From Peribacillus huizhouensis (lineage in GTDB: Bacteria > Bacillota > Bacilli > Bacillales > DSM-1321): DNA of 64,000 bases. Within the stretch, counting starts at the first letter, position 1; every line of letters starts with the position of its first letter. A program made the position numbers and the translations under genes. Location of the stretch: assembly GCF_014138605.1 (NCBI RefSeq), contig NZ_JACJHX010000001.1, positions 248,001 to 312,000 of the forward strand. Direction: 5' to 3'. A model generated the notes under the pieces. It was given only the letters and a program-made list of their open reading frames with translations. It made no database searches and had not been told where the DNA came from. This document shows, piece by piece, positions 55,878 through 64,000 of the stretch.

Positions 55878-56663
55878 TTAATAGATTACTTTTTTACTAG
55901 CTAAAATTAATTCATCAATCTCTTGATAATTCTCTGTTTGCAGACTTTGTATGATTTTACTCCCAACAATCACACCATCACAATATAACGAGGCTCTTTC
56001 TACATGTTCAGCAGTTGAAATACCAAAGCCCGCTAGGACAGGGATAGAACTGGCCTCCCGAATTCTTTTTAAGTAAAGACCAACTTCTTCTTCAAAACTT
56101 TCACGAACACCTGTTATTCCTGTTACAGTGACTGCATAAATAAACCCTTCCGCATTTTCAACTATTTTTTCAATTCTATCTTGAGAGCTAGTTAACGTAA
56201 CCAATCTGATTAGCGGAATTTTCACCTTTTTCAAATCTTGTACAAGAATCCCTTCTTCTTCTATCGGTAGATCTGGTACAATACACCCTGAAACTCCAGC
56301 TTTAGCACAGTCATTGCTAAAATTGCTTATTCCATATGCAAGTAAAGAATTTAAGTAGGCCATAAAAATAATTGGAATCTCCACTTCTTCTTTTATTTCG
56401 ATTAGCTTGGCAATGATTTTTTTTAAGGTCACTCCTTCTGCTAATGCACGCTTGCCTGCAAGCTGAATAATTGGACCGTCCGCAACAGGATCAGAGAAGG
56501 GAATACCTAATTCAACCGCGGTTGCTCCTGCATTTTGCAAACGAAGTAGGTCCTCCTTAAGCTTCTCTAATCCTCCATCCCCAGCCATAATATAGGGAAT
56601 GAATGCTTTTTCTTGCCTTGCATGTAATTCAGCTAATGTCTCTTGTAATGATTTATTCCCCAT
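55878..56663 (-). CDS. trpA: Tryptophan synthase alpha chain
   Basis: Cleaves indole-3-glycerol phosphate to indole and glyceraldehyde 3-phosphate; indole is channelled to TrpB. 261 residues, TIM barrel. Catalytic acids are Glu51 and Asp62 in [25 protein letters not shown] near 128 and AGFGIS near 207 are further signatures, and GVIVGSKI near the end binds phosphate. The start overlaps trpB by 11 bases. Last gene of the operon. Confidence 0.97.
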   Translation of the reverse strand: MGNKSLQETLAELHARQEKAFIPYIMAGDGGLEKLKEDLLRLQNAGATAVELGIPFSDPVADGPIIQLAGKRALAEGVTLKKIIAKLIEIKEEVEIPIIFMAYLNSLLAYGISNFSNDCAKAGVSGCIVPDLPIEEEGILVQDLKKVKIPLIRLVTLTSSQDRIEKIVENAEGFIYAVTVTGITGVRESFEEEVGLYLKRIREASSIPVLAGFGISTAEHVERASLYCDGVIVGSKIIQSLQTENYQEIDELILASKKVIY

Positions 56664-57864
56664 CCTTGTGCCCTCCTAATAATGAACGAACTTGTTCAAC
56701 ATCCTTATCCCCTCTACCCGACAAGCAAATTACAAGTCCTTCATCTTCCTTCATTTCTTTGGCTATTTTCATCGCATAAGCTATAGCATGTGAACTTTCT
56801 AAAGCAGGAATAATCCCTTCCTCCCTAGATAAAAGAACAAATGCATCCAGTGCTTCTTCGTCCGTAACTGAAGTATACGTCACTCGATTTTCGTCTTTTA
56901 AAAAACAATGTTCAGGGCCTACACCAGGATAGTCCAGCCCTGCTGAAATGGAATGCGCCTCTTGGATTTGACCATCTTCGTCTTGAAGCAAATACATCAA
57001 TGAGCCATGAAGAACCCCTTTCGTTCCTTTTGTCAGACTTGCTGCATGTTTCTCTGTTTCGAGCCCGCTTCCCGCAGCCTCAACACCGATTAACTTCACA
57101 GAAGAATCTGTAAGAAACGGGTAAAACATTCCCATTGAGTTACTTCCTCCTCCAATACAAGCAACAATCGTATTAGGCAACTTCCCTTCTTTTTCCTTAT
57201 ATTGTCGTTTTGTTTCATAGCCGATTACACTTTGAAAATCACGAACAATTTGTGGAAACGGATGAGGTCCTAACACAGATCCCATAATATAATGGGTATC
57301 TGCAACATTGGAAACCCAATATCTAAGTGCTTCATTGACAGCATCCTTTAATGTGCCACTTCCCTGATCAACAGAAACAACTTTCGCACCGAGTAGTTCC
57401 ATGCGGAATACATTTAATTTCTGTCTCCGCACGTCTTCACTCCCCATAAAAATGACACATTCTAGTTTTAATAACGCACACACTGTTGCAGTTGCAACTC
57501 CATGCTGACCAGCACCTGTCTCTGCAACAATTTTTCGTTTTCCCATCCTATTTGCTAATAATGCTTGACCAATCGTATTATTTATTTTATGGGCACCTGT
57601 ATGATTTAAATCTTCACGCTTTAAGTAAATTTTCGCACCACCAGCAATCTTTGTCAGATTTTCCGCATAAAATAATGGATTTTCTCTCCCAATATATTCT
57701 TTCAAGTAATATTGAAGCTTTTCCTGAAAATCTGGATCATGCTTTGCTTCCTCGTATACGGTTTCTAGTTCTAATACTGCCGTCATTAATGTTTCTGGAA
57801 CAAAGCGACCACCATATTCACCAAAATGTCCCGTTTGGTCTGGCCCACTATACGTGCTTATCAT
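56653..57864 (-). CDS. trpB: Tryptophan synthase beta chain
   Basis: PLP enzyme joining indole and serine to make tryptophan. 403 residues, TrpB1 type. The PLP lysine is Lys93 in HTGAHKINN; phosphate loop GGGSNSMG near residue 230 and [16 protein letters not shown] near 115 are present. ATG overlaps the trpF stop by four bases and follows AAGGAGGAATT. Confidence 0.98.
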   Translation of the reverse strand: MISTYSGPDQTGHFGEYGGRFVPETLMTAVLELETVYEEAKHDPDFQEKLQYYLKEYIGRENPLFYAENLTKIAGGAKIYLKREDLNHTGAHKINNTIGQALLANRMGKRKIVAETGAGQHGVATATVCALLKLECVIFMGSEDVRRQKLNVFRMELLGAKVVSVDQGSGTLKDAVNEALRYWVSNVADTHYIMGSVLGPHPFPQIVRDFQSVIGYETKRQYKEKEGKLPNTIVACIGGGSNSMGMFYPFLTDSSVKLIGVEAAGSGLETEKHAASLTKGTKGVLHGSLMYLLQDEDGQIQEAHSISAGLDYPGVGPEHCFLKDENRVTYTSVTDEEALDAFVLLSREEGIIPALESSHAIAYAMKIAKEMKEDEGLVICLSGRGDKDVEQVRSLLGGHKDGE

Positions 57865-58478
57865 ATTAATTCCTCCTTCTTAAATTGAGCTCCTTTAATA
57901 AAAGCATTGATTTTTATCAAATCTTTTGTTCCTTCTGTTTCTACTCCACCTGATACATCAACAGCGTAAGGTTGAATGAGCTTAACAGCCGTTTCTACGT
58001 TTTCAGGTGTTAATCCCCCGGCAAGGAAAATATGATTACGATATGGTAATTTCCCCATCATTTCCTCCCAATTCAGAGTCTTTCTTATAGGAGCTATCTG
58101 ATTTTTCGGTAAATCAAGTAGAAGATATTCCGTTTCCCATTCCTGAACCTGTTTTAAATCTTCTATAGAATGAATAGTAATAGCTTTAATAACTGGTAAT
58201 GTAAGCTTACTTGCAAATTCCTGGCTTTCCGTACCATGAAGTTGAATAATATCTAGTCCCGCATATTCGGCAATTCTAGATATTTCCTCAACCGATTCAT
58301 TAACAAAAACGCCTACCTTTTTTGCATTCCCCTTTAAATTGCTAATAATTTCTCGTGCTTTTATTGGAGTCACTTTCCGTTTACTTTCGGCAAAAATGAA
58401 TCCTAGATAATCTGCACCAGAATCAATTGCCGTTTGTGCTGCTTCTAAAGTTGATAAACCACAAATTTTAACGTGCAT
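57861..58478 (-). CDS. trpF: Phosphoribosylanthranilate isomerase
   Basis: Amadori isomerase of tryptophan synthesis, 205 residues, TIM barrel. Starts at ATG 58478 ([12 protein letters not shown]), with catalytic Cys in KICG and AAAGGTG before it; the open frame extends 11 codons upstream inside trpC. Catalytic Asp lies in VDVSGGVE near 174. It overlaps the end of trpC by 11 bases, giving coupled translation. Confidence 0.96.
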   Translation of the reverse strand: MHVKICGLSTLEAAQTAIDSGADYLGFIFAESKRKVTPIKAREIISNLKGNAKKVGVFVNESVEEISRIAEYAGLDIIQLHGTESQEFASKLTLPVIKAITIHSIEDLKQVQEWETEYLLLDLPKNQIAPIRKTLNWEEMMGKLPYRNHIFLAGGLTPENVETAVKLIQPYAVDVSGGVETEGTKDLIKINAFIKGAQFKKEELI

Positions 58479-59262
58479 AATTTTCACCTTTAAGCATGAC
58501 GTCAAATTCATTAAAGCTATATTTTAGATTTTCCGCTTGCATCAAAGTTTCCCCAACTAATATTCCTTTCGCTCCAGCATCTCTAACTCGCTCAACATCT
58601 CTACGTACTTTTACTCCGCTTTCCGAGATAAAGAGTTTGTCCATCTCGAGTAATTGAGAACCTAGTCGCTCGGTTACTTCAAGATTCACTTCAAAAGTTT
58701 TTAAATTCCGATTATTAATTCCAATTAATTCAGGATCAATCGGAAGCACAGCATGGAGCTCCTCTTCGTTATGCACCTCCACTAGTACTTCTAAGTCTTC
58801 TGATTTAGCATATTGATATAGTTCCGCCAAACGATGTGCTGGCATAGCAGCTGCGATAAGGAGGATGATATGTGCTCCCGCTCGTTTAGCATGATCAATC
58901 TGTATTTCATCTATAATAAAGTCTTTACAAAGAACAGGGATTTTCACAGCTTCACTGACCTGCTTAAGATCCTCAAATGATCCTTTGAAGAATTCACTAT
59001 CTGTTAAGACAGAAATCGCAGAAGCGCCATTTTTTTCATAGGCAAGAGCTTGCTTTACAGGATCCACATCTCGATCAATGTCTCCCCGAGATGGTGAAGC
59101 TCGTTTTATTTCAGCAATGATCGAAACTTTTTGTGATTCTTTCATACTTTGTAAAAGTGACCTCTTCGTATATTCTGATTGATAATTCGGAAATTTCAAT
59201 TTTCTTAGTTTAATAATTTCCTCATGTTTAGCAGCAAGTATCGCCGTCAATATATTTGTCAT
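58468..59262 (-). CDS. trpC: Indole-3-glycerol phosphate synthase
   Basis: 264-residue TIM barrel enzyme closing the indole ring. Conserved SIIAEIKRASPSRGDI (about 47-62), PVLCKDFIIDEIQI near 109 and VEVHNEEEL near 158 contain catalytic Lys and Glu; GINNRNLKTF near 178 and SESGV near 210 bind phosphate. Starts directly after the trpD TAA. Confidence 0.97.
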   Translation of the reverse strand: MTNILTAILAAKHEEIIKLRKLKFPNYQSEYTKRSLLQSMKESQKVSIIAEIKRASPSRGDIDRDVDPVKQALAYEKNGASAISVLTDSEFFKGSFEDLKQVSEAVKIPVLCKDFIIDEIQIDHAKRAGAHIILLIAAAMPAHRLAELYQYAKSEDLEVLVEVHNEEELHAVLPIDPELIGINNRNLKTFEVNLEVTERLGSQLLEMDKLFISESGVKVRRDVERVRDAGAKGILVGETLMQAENLKYSFNEFDVMLKGENYAR

Positions 59263-60288
59263 TTACATTACCCCCGCCTTTTTATAAGTATCAGAATGTA
59301 TAAGTGCTTCAAGCTTCTGCAATGCCCGACCACTATCAATGCTCTCTTTTGCTATGGCAATACCTTCGCGAACATTGTCTGTTTTCCCGTTCGCATATAT
59401 TCCTAGACCAGCATTTAAAAGCACTGTATCACGATATGCACCTTTTTCTCCTTGTAATATTCGAAGCATAATATCAGCATTTTCTCTTGCATCGCCACCG
59501 CGAATCATGTCATTTGTATAATACGGTAAACCAACATCTTCAGGATTTAATGTAATATGCGTTTTCTTCCCATTTTCCAACAAAATCATTGAGTTGGTCC
59601 CTTGTAAACTTGCTTCATCCATATATCCTGCACCGTTTATAATTAATGCTCTTCTTCTCCCTAACTTATCTAAAACTGACGCAAATAAATCAAGCATTTC
59701 TCGTTTATTAATACCAAGTAATTGAGAATCCAATTGAACCGGATTAGTTAACGGCCCTGTATAATTAAACACCGTCGAAATTTTCAGTTCTTTTCTTATT
59801 TTCATAATTCTCGATATATTCGGATGGACTTTTGAAGCAAACAAGAACGCAATACCGATTGCTTCTAATCTTTCTTCGATTTCCTGACTAGTTAAATGTA
59901 GATTCACACCTAATGCTTCTAATACATCAGCACTTCCTGTTTTACTAGACACACTACGGTTTCCATGTTTGGCTACTTTAATACCTGCGCCTGCCAAAAC
60001 GAATGCTGAGGCTGTACTAATATTAAAACTTTGTGAACCATCTCCTCCTGTTCCACAATTATCCATCACTTGGTCAAATTGTCCGTTAACAGAGATCGCT
60101 TTTTTTCTTAGTACAGAAGCAAGACTTGCAATTTCATCTGCTGTTTCTCCTTTTGATTTAAGTGCGATGAGAAATGCTGCCATTTCGCTATCTGTAATTT
60201 CATCAGTAAACATTAAGTGGGCCGCATCTAACATTTCTTCTTGCGATAATGATTCATGTTGCGATAGTTTTTCAAGATATTTTTTCAT
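59263..60288 (-). CDS. trpD: Anthranilate phosphoribosyltransferase
   Basis: Transfers the phosphoribosyl group of PRPP to anthranilate. 341 residues from ATG 60288 (MKKYLEKLSQ). GATGGTG precedes that ATG at good spacing; a second ATG four codons upstream (60300) is possible but lacks a site. PRPP motif NCGTGGDGSQSFNIST near residue 76, KHGNRSVSSKTGSADVLEALG near 103 and KIRKELKISTVFNYTGPLTNP follow. Overlaps trpG by 17 bases. Confidence 0.95.
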   Translation of the reverse strand: MKKYLEKLSQHESLSQEEMLDAAHLMFTDEITDSEMAAFLIALKSKGETADEIASLASVLRKKAISVNGQFDQVMDNCGTGGDGSQSFNISTASAFVLAGAGIKVAKHGNRSVSSKTGSADVLEALGVNLHLTSQEIEERLEAIGIAFLFASKVHPNISRIMKIRKELKISTVFNYTGPLTNPVQLDSQLLGINKREMLDLFASVLDKLGRRRALIINGAGYMDEASLQGTNSMILLENGKKTHITLNPEDVGLPYYTNDMIRGGDARENADIMLRILQGEKGAYRDTVLLNAGLGIYANGKTDNVREGIAIAKESIDSGRALQKLEALIHSDTYKKAGVM

Positions 60289-60871
60289 ATTGAACACCAT
60301 CTTTCACATTTTTTATAAATTGTAAAAGGATTGATTTTCCCGAAACTGTGCCAATCGACTCTGGATGAAATTGCAACCCATATAAAGGATAATGCTTATG
60401 CTGAATTGCCATAATTTCACCGTCATCAGCAGCTCTTGCGAGTATTTCAAACTCTTTTGGCAAACTGTGAGCTTTTACAACCAATGAATGATATCGCATG
60501 ACTTCTAAATAACTCTCTTGCGCTTCGAATAGACCTTTCCCATTATGCAGAACTACAGACGTTTTTCCATGCATGATTTGAGCAGCCCGATCCACCTTCC
60601 CGGCAAACGCACAAGCGATTGCTTGATGTCCAAGACAAATACCTAATATAGGGACCGTTTTGTAAAAATGGGCAATGACTGGAATACATATCCCCGCTTC
60701 TTCCGGGCGACCGGGTCCTGGTGACAAAATGATTGCTGCAGGGCTCATCTCTTCAATTTCTTCTATAGTTATTTGATCATTTCGTTTCACAACAATATTA
60801 GGGTAAAATTCACCGAGATATTGATATAGGTTAAAAGTAAACGAATCATAATTATCAATGAGTAATATCAT
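60272..60871 (-). CDS. trpG: Anthranilate synthase glutamine amidotransferase component
   Basis: Class I glutamine amidotransferase providing ammonia to TrpE. 199 residues from ATG 60871 (MILLIDNYDSFTFN) behind GGAGGTG. Nucleophile Cys79 in GICLGHQA; His and Glu of the triad in FHPES near 167. In B. subtilis the operon lacks this gene and shares PabA from the folate operon; here a dedicated copy is inside the trp operon. Overlaps trpE by 17 bases. Confidence 0.95.
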   Translation of the reverse strand: MILLIDNYDSFTFNLYQYLGEFYPNIVVKRNDQITIEEIEEMSPAAIILSPGPGRPEEAGICIPVIAHFYKTVPILGICLGHQAIACAFAGKVDRAAQIMHGKTSVVLHNGKGLFEAQESYLEVMRYHSLVVKAHSLPKEFEILARAADDGEIMAIQHKHYPLYGLQFHPESIGTVSGKSILLQFIKNVKDGVQYEKIS

Positions 60872-62249
60872 CTCTTTGCACCTCCAATAATGCTTTTGCT
60901 TTATTCCTGGTTTCTTCATATTCTGTAGTAGCTACTGAGTCATAGACAATACCTGCTCCAGCTTGAACATAAGCAACAGCATCTTTTATAACCATTGTCC
61001 GAATGGCTAATGCCATGTCTAAGGTACCACCAAAACCGAGATAGCCTACTGATCCTGCATAAACTCCTCTTTTTACATTTTCCAATTCGTTTATGATCTG
61101 CATGGCCCTAATTTTCGGAGCCCCTGAAACCGTTCCTGCTGGCATACAAGCGATTAAAGCATCAATACTTGTAAGGTCTGAACGTAACATCCCTTTAATT
61201 TTTGAAGTGATGTGCATCACATGCTTGTATCGTTCTATTTTCATTTGAGATGTTAATTTTATCGATCCAATTTCACACACTCTCCCCAGATCATTACGAC
61301 CAAGGTCCACAAGCATCTTATGTTCTGCAAGCTCCTTTTCATCCTGAAGTAAGCTTTGTTCATACTGGAGATCTTCTGCTGGAGTGCTTCCACGTGGTCT
61401 AGTTCCAGCAATAGGATTGACCGTAACTTGCCGGTCTTTCACACTTATTAAACTTTCAGGTGAAGAACCGAGCACCGTATATTCTTCAAAATCGATAAAA
61501 AACATATATGGAGATGGATTGGATAATCTAAGTCTGCGATATGCTTGAAATGGATCAACATGAAATGGTGACTGAAATCTTTGAGATAAGACAACCTGAA
61601 ACACTTCTCCCGCTACAATGGCTTCTTTTGCTTGATGAACAAGATTTTCAAAAGTTCTCTGGCTAATATTTGATTGGAAATCCAAATGCACCCTTTCGCT
61701 TTCTGGTTCTTTTTCAGTAGCTGACTCAATATTCTTCTTTAAAGCTGCCAACCTCACTTCATAATCGGAGCTACTTGTAATCAGATGAATTTTTTCTGTT
61801 AGATGATCATAAACGATAACATCTTCAAAAAGTAGAAAATGTGCATCTGGCATATTTAATGTATCTTCTGGTACATCACCTATATCCTCATATTGCCGGA
61901 TCATATCGTAGCCTAAATAACCAACTGCTCCACCAAAGAATGGAATGTCAAGATCGTTCACTTCAAATTCAACGTCCAGCTCTTTTTTCAATTCATCCAT
62001 TAGCGCCCCAATTTCTATCCCCTTTTTTTGATTGGGGCCAATTCTTGTAGTTACCTTATCTATTGACACTAATTCCAAGTATGGATTAAACCCAATATAT
62101 GAGTACCTCCCATTGTCATGATGAGAAGGTGAGCTTTCTAATAGAAATTTCTTCCCACCTGGAAGCTTTCGGAAAATAGAGATTGGTGTATGAATATCCC
62201 CTTCAACAGTCACCTTTTTGAATGTCAATTTCCTTCTTTCACTTGTCAT
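60855..62249 (-). CDS. trpE: Anthranilate synthase component I
   Basis: Makes anthranilate from chorismate with TrpG. 464 residues. The feedback-binding motif LLESS is at 36-40, predicting tryptophan inhibition. Catalytic chorismate-binding domain (about 195-460) has PSPYMFFIDFEEY near 245, GTRPRG near 280, DLGRNDLGRV near 313 and MPAGTVSGAPKIRAM near 368. GGGGGG lies five bases before ATG. First gene of the operon, downstream of two T-boxes. Confidence 0.97.
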   Translation of the reverse strand: MTSERRKLTFKKVTVEGDIHTPISIFRKLPGGKKFLLESSPSHHDNGRYSYIGFNPYLELVSIDKVTTRIGPNQKKGIEIGALMDELKKELDVEFEVNDLDIPFFGGAVGYLGYDMIRQYEDIGDVPEDTLNMPDAHFLLFEDVIVYDHLTEKIHLITSSSDYEVRLAALKKNIESATEKEPESERVHLDFQSNISQRTFENLVHQAKEAIVAGEVFQVVLSQRFQSPFHVDPFQAYRRLRLSNPSPYMFFIDFEEYTVLGSSPESLISVKDRQVTVNPIAGTRPRGSTPAEDLQYEQSLLQDEKELAEHKMLVDLGRNDLGRVCEIGSIKLTSQMKIERYKHVMHITSKIKGMLRSDLTSIDALIACMPAGTVSGAPKIRAMQIINELENVKRGVYAGSVGYLGFGGTLDMALAIRTMVIKDAVAYVQAGAGIVYDSVATTEYEETRNKAKALLEVQRDDITH

Positions 62250-62270
62250 GTTATCCCCCCTTAAAAAATG

Positions 62271-62367
62271 GCTCCGTTAAACTTGCCTGTTGATTGAAAC
62301 GAAAGGCGTTCGCTTCCCACTCCAATCAACATAGTGCCAAAATCAACAATGAGCTTGGTCATAGCCT
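62271..62367 (+). repeat. R2 repeat in the trpE leader
   Basis: GGCTCCGTTAAACTTGCCTG ... CAACAATGAGC ... TCATAGCCT: a shortened R2 copy lying between the T-box terminator and the trpE ribosome site, so it is transcribed as part of the trp mRNA when antitermination occurs. Confidence 0.75.
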
Positions 62368-62735
62368 AAAAAACAAAAAAGTCCTCTGCATACACAATTT
62401 TTGTGTATGCAGAGGACGATTCATTTACCGCGGTGCCACCTCAGCTTGAGGATGTCTCGAATGGGTATAACTCTTACCCTATACATACAAGTGTCAATTA
62501 CAACACTGTATATACGGCTTAGTCTAACCCATCAGTTGGACATCCTCCTCTTTTCCAGTATAAGAAGATCCTTATACTAGTACCCGGTAACGGTGGAAGC
62601 CGTGTTCCTCTACTAATTGTTCAAGGAACCTCTCACAAGTCCATTCCCCTTTTCATATCGTACCGGCTCCCACCATCCCGGCTCTCTGTTACGCATCTGA
62701 AAAGGCTACTCTTCTTGATCATCGAATTGTCATAT
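62368..62735 (-). promoter_or_regulatory. Tryptophan T-box riboswitch, trpE-proximal
   Basis: Reads uncharged tRNA-Trp. On the minus strand: AAGAAGAGTAGCC start of stem I, AGAGAGCCGGGATGGTGGG apical region, specifier codon UGG (62643-62641) in GAATGGACTTGTGAG, stem III AGTATAAG/CTTATACT, T-box bulge GAGGTGGCACCGCGG (62444-62430) and terminator GTCCTCTGCATACACAA with its perfect 17-bp complement (62381-62418) and TTTTTTGTTTTTT. The bulge UGGC pairs with a G discriminator, as in bacterial tRNA-Trp. It is about 110 bases longer than the neighbour because of the hairpin at 62448-62547. Confidence 0.93.
62448..62547. repeat. R3 hairpin element inside the T-box, copy B
   Basis: Outer arms GAGGATGTC and GACATCCTC, then ATGGGT/ACCCAT and TATACATACAAGTGT/ACACTGTATATA, between stem III and the antiterminator. 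Same type of ends and inner blocks as the element at 33477. Confidence 0.75.
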
Positions 62736-62746
62736 AATATTTTCAA

Positions 62747-63010
62747 AAAACACAAAAAGGGCCCCCATCCAAAAGGACGAGGAACCCGTGGTACCACCTT
62801 TATTAGCTCGAAAGCTCACTTTACAGCATCAGTTAGAATGCCTGTCTCAAATAACGATGAGACGTTCCGCCAAAGCCTACTTTACATTTCGGTTTGGAGC
62901 TCAGAAGCCCATTCGCTTATAGTTGCTCACCGATTTACACCAACCACCGGCTCTCTATAGAACAAACAATAAGGTACTCTTCTTCTTCAACGCTTTATAT
63001 TCGTTTTAAT
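62747..63010 (-). promoter_or_regulatory. Tryptophan T-box riboswitch, distal (first transcribed)
   Basis: On the minus strand: GAAGAAGAAGAGTACC, AGAGAGCCGGTGGTTGG, specifier UGG (62911-62909) in GCGAATGGGCTTCTGAG, T-box AAAGGTGGTACCACGGG (62800-62784) and a terminator formed by GGGTTCCTCGTCC and GGATGGGGGCCC followed by TTTTTGTGTTTTTT. The bulge here is UGGU, which pairs with G73 only by wobble, unlike UGGC in the second element. Two T-boxes in series mean both must read uncharged tRNA-Trp for trp expression. Confidence 0.92.
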
Positions 63011-63017
63011 AATTATT

Positions 63018-63046
63018 ATCTTAAATTGAATAAAACACTTTGTCAA
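63018..63046 (-). promoter_or_regulatory. trp operon promoter
   Basis: TTGACA at 63046-63041, 17-bp spacer, TAAGAT at 63023-63018, placing the start of transcription just ahead of the distal T-box. Confidence 0.75.
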
Positions 63047-63061
63047 CATTTTTTGGAAAAT

Positions 63062-63337
63062 TTATTTTTTTAAAGTAATCCAGCCACCATCTTCTATTTC
63101 TTTAGCTCTTTTTAAAACTAAGTACGCTGAATACCCGCTACTAACTTGGAATTCATCCGTATAGTTTTTCTCATCAGCTTTACCGGGAACAATTTCTTTA
63201 AATCGTCTGTAAGTTTTCATAAAGTCTTCTTTACTTACACGACTTTCATAAGCTTTCTCAACACTTTCAAAAAATTTTATTACATCGACTATTTCATCTG
63301 TACTCCAAGTATAATCCATTGGATATTGATATTCCAT
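63062..63337 (-). CDS. yktA: YktA, UPF0223 family protein
   Basis: 91-residue cytoplasmic helical protein starting MEYQYPMDYTWSTDEI. UPF0223 family, function unknown; blocks YRRFKEIVPGKADEKN and GYSAYLVLKRAKE are typical. AGGTGATT precedes ATG. Its stop is just upstream of the trp promoter, with only about 15 bases to the -35 box and no obvious terminator. Confidence 0.92.
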   Translation of the reverse strand: MEYQYPMDYTWSTDEIVDVIKFFESVEKAYESRVSKEDFMKTYRRFKEIVPGKADEKNYTDEFQVSSGYSAYLVLKRAKEIEDGGWITLKK

Positions 63338-63395
63338 TTATAATCACCTGCCATATTTATTTTTATCGAAAATTTTCGCGTGGATCGATATTTAA

Positions 63396-64000
63396 CTATT
63401 TTGCCCATTTTCTTCTAGTTTCTTCCGCTTCTGAAATGATCCTTTCGAATAAATCAGCCGTAGTGGGAATATCACGAATCAATCCAAGTGTTTGCCCTGC
63501 CCAACCGAATCCTTCATCTGGCTCACCATCAATAATGAATCGCTTATTAGCCTTTCCGCTTATGTAATCTTTTAATGAGTCATACCCCAGGTTTTCCTGT
63601 TCAATTTTCAAAATGTTCTCTGTCCAGCTATTCGAAATAGCTCGGGCAGGCGCTCCAATCGATCGCTTAATTACGACTGTATCATATTCATTTCCTAGAA
63701 CCAATGATTTTTTATAGGCTTCGCTCGCATGGATACATTCTTTTGTAGCAATGAATCTCGTTCCCATCTCTATTCCTTCTGCACCTAGCGCAAGCGCAGC
63801 CATTAACCCCCTACCATCAGCAATACCTCCTGAAGCAATGACAGGTATCGAAACTGCGTCAACGACCTGTGGAATTAACACCATTGTACCTATATCATCC
63901 CTGCCAAGATGTCCACCACCTTCCTGACCGACAACCATAACGGCGTCCGCGCCAATCTCTTCTGCTTTTTCCGCTTGTCTTCTAGCAGCAACAAGTACTA
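63396..64000 (-). CDS. Nitronate monooxygenase family protein, C-terminal part
   Basis: FMN-dependent 2-nitropropane dioxygenase/nitronate monooxygenase-like protein; at least 201 residues, cut at the right edge. The frame is open through 64000 (AARRQAEKAEEIGADAVMV), so the internal ATG at 63938 is not the start. FMN-binding signatures: GQEGGGHLG, IPVIASGGIADGRGLMAALA and GAEGIEMGTRFIAT. The latter two are the phosphate-binding loops of the TIM barrel. It could also act as an enoyl-ACP reductase II-like (FabK) enzyme; the family is hard to split on sequence alone. Probably co-transcribed with yktA 58 bases downstream. Confidence 0.88.
   Translation of the reverse strand, partial: VLVAARRQAEKAEEIGADAVMVVGQEGGGHLGRDDIGTMVLIPQVVDAVSIPVIASGGIADGRGLMAALALGAEGIEMGTRFIATKECIHASEAYKKSLVLGNEYDTVVIKRSIGAPARAISNSWTENILKIEQENLGYDSLKDYISGKANKRFIIDGEPDEGFGWAGQTLGLIRDIPTTADLFERIISEAEETRRKWAK

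Noticed and set aside
62715-62960. 81-codon plus-strand frame
   Set aside because: Antisense of the distal T-box; structure and consensus explain the sequence.

Overview
The window is chromosomal DNA of an AT-rich, endospore-forming Bacillaceae (Bacillus sensu lato). Evidence: gene order matches the B. subtilis ylb-cta-yla-ykt neighbourhood and its dcw (division and cell wall) cluster almost gene for gene; there are sporulation genes (spoVD, spoVE, rsfA, ylbJ, ylaJ, ylbD), a bacillithiol gene (bshC), a cytochrome caa3 operon, a MurE with the meso-diaminopimelate DNPR motif, and frequent TTG or GTG starts behind strong AGGAGG sites. The species cannot be named from sequence alone. Most genes lie on the minus strand, so the chromosome is effectively read from 64000 down to 1. 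No rRNA, tRNA, transposase, integrase, prophage or CRISPR array was seen.

Layout, low to high coordinates. 1-15000: dcw cluster on the minus strand (mraZ, rsmH, ftsL, pbpB, spoVD, murE, mraY, murD, spoVE, murB, start of divIB). It is broken by hairpin terminators and repeats, and murG is absent from its usual place between spoVE and murB. 15000-33500: bshC, a DUF3397 membrane protein, panE, ylbP, rsfA, rpmF, ylbN, tmcAL, ylbL, ylbK, ylbJ, coaD, rsmD, a probable RoxS/RsaE-type small RNA, a small conserved gene, ylbG, ylbF, a lipoprotein, ylbE, ylbD, ylbC (apparent CTG start) and ylbA. 33600-45900: respiration and anaplerosis: a DUF420/CtaM protein, ctaG, ctaF, ctaE, ctaD, ctaC, ctaB, the divergent ctaA, then pycA. 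46200-55700: ylaN, ylaL, phoH, ylaJ, ylaI, ylaH, typA, ylaF, yktC, ykzI, yktB; ftsW, which lies between ylaN and pycA in B. subtilis, is missing. 55800-63050: complete trpEGDCFBA operon with its own trpG, inserted between yktB and yktA and controlled by two tandem tryptophan T-box elements. 63060-64000: yktA and a cut-off nitronate monooxygenase gene.

How the genes work together. The dcw genes make the lipid-linked peptidoglycan precursor (MurB, MurE, MurD, MraY) and the septal and spore-cortex synthases (PbpB/FtsL/DivIB, SpoVD/SpoVE), with MraZ probably acting on phased boxes at its own promoter. CtaA and CtaB make heme A, and CtaC-F with CtaG and CtaM build a caa3 oxidase. The trp operon is laid out for translational coupling: every junction overlaps or abuts.

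Between the genes lie three families of short non-coding repeats. R1 is about 150 bp with the end ATAAAGTGAAACTTC; R2 is a GC-rich element found in other Bacillus genomes; R3 is a long imperfect hairpin bounded by GAGGATGTC and GACATCCTC. One R3 copy sits inside the trpE-proximal T-box. I found no clearly new multi-gene system; the most interesting signals are the tandem T-box with the inserted hairpin, the repeat families, the murG and ftsW gaps, the candidate sRNA and one unassigned structured region near 20.2 kb.
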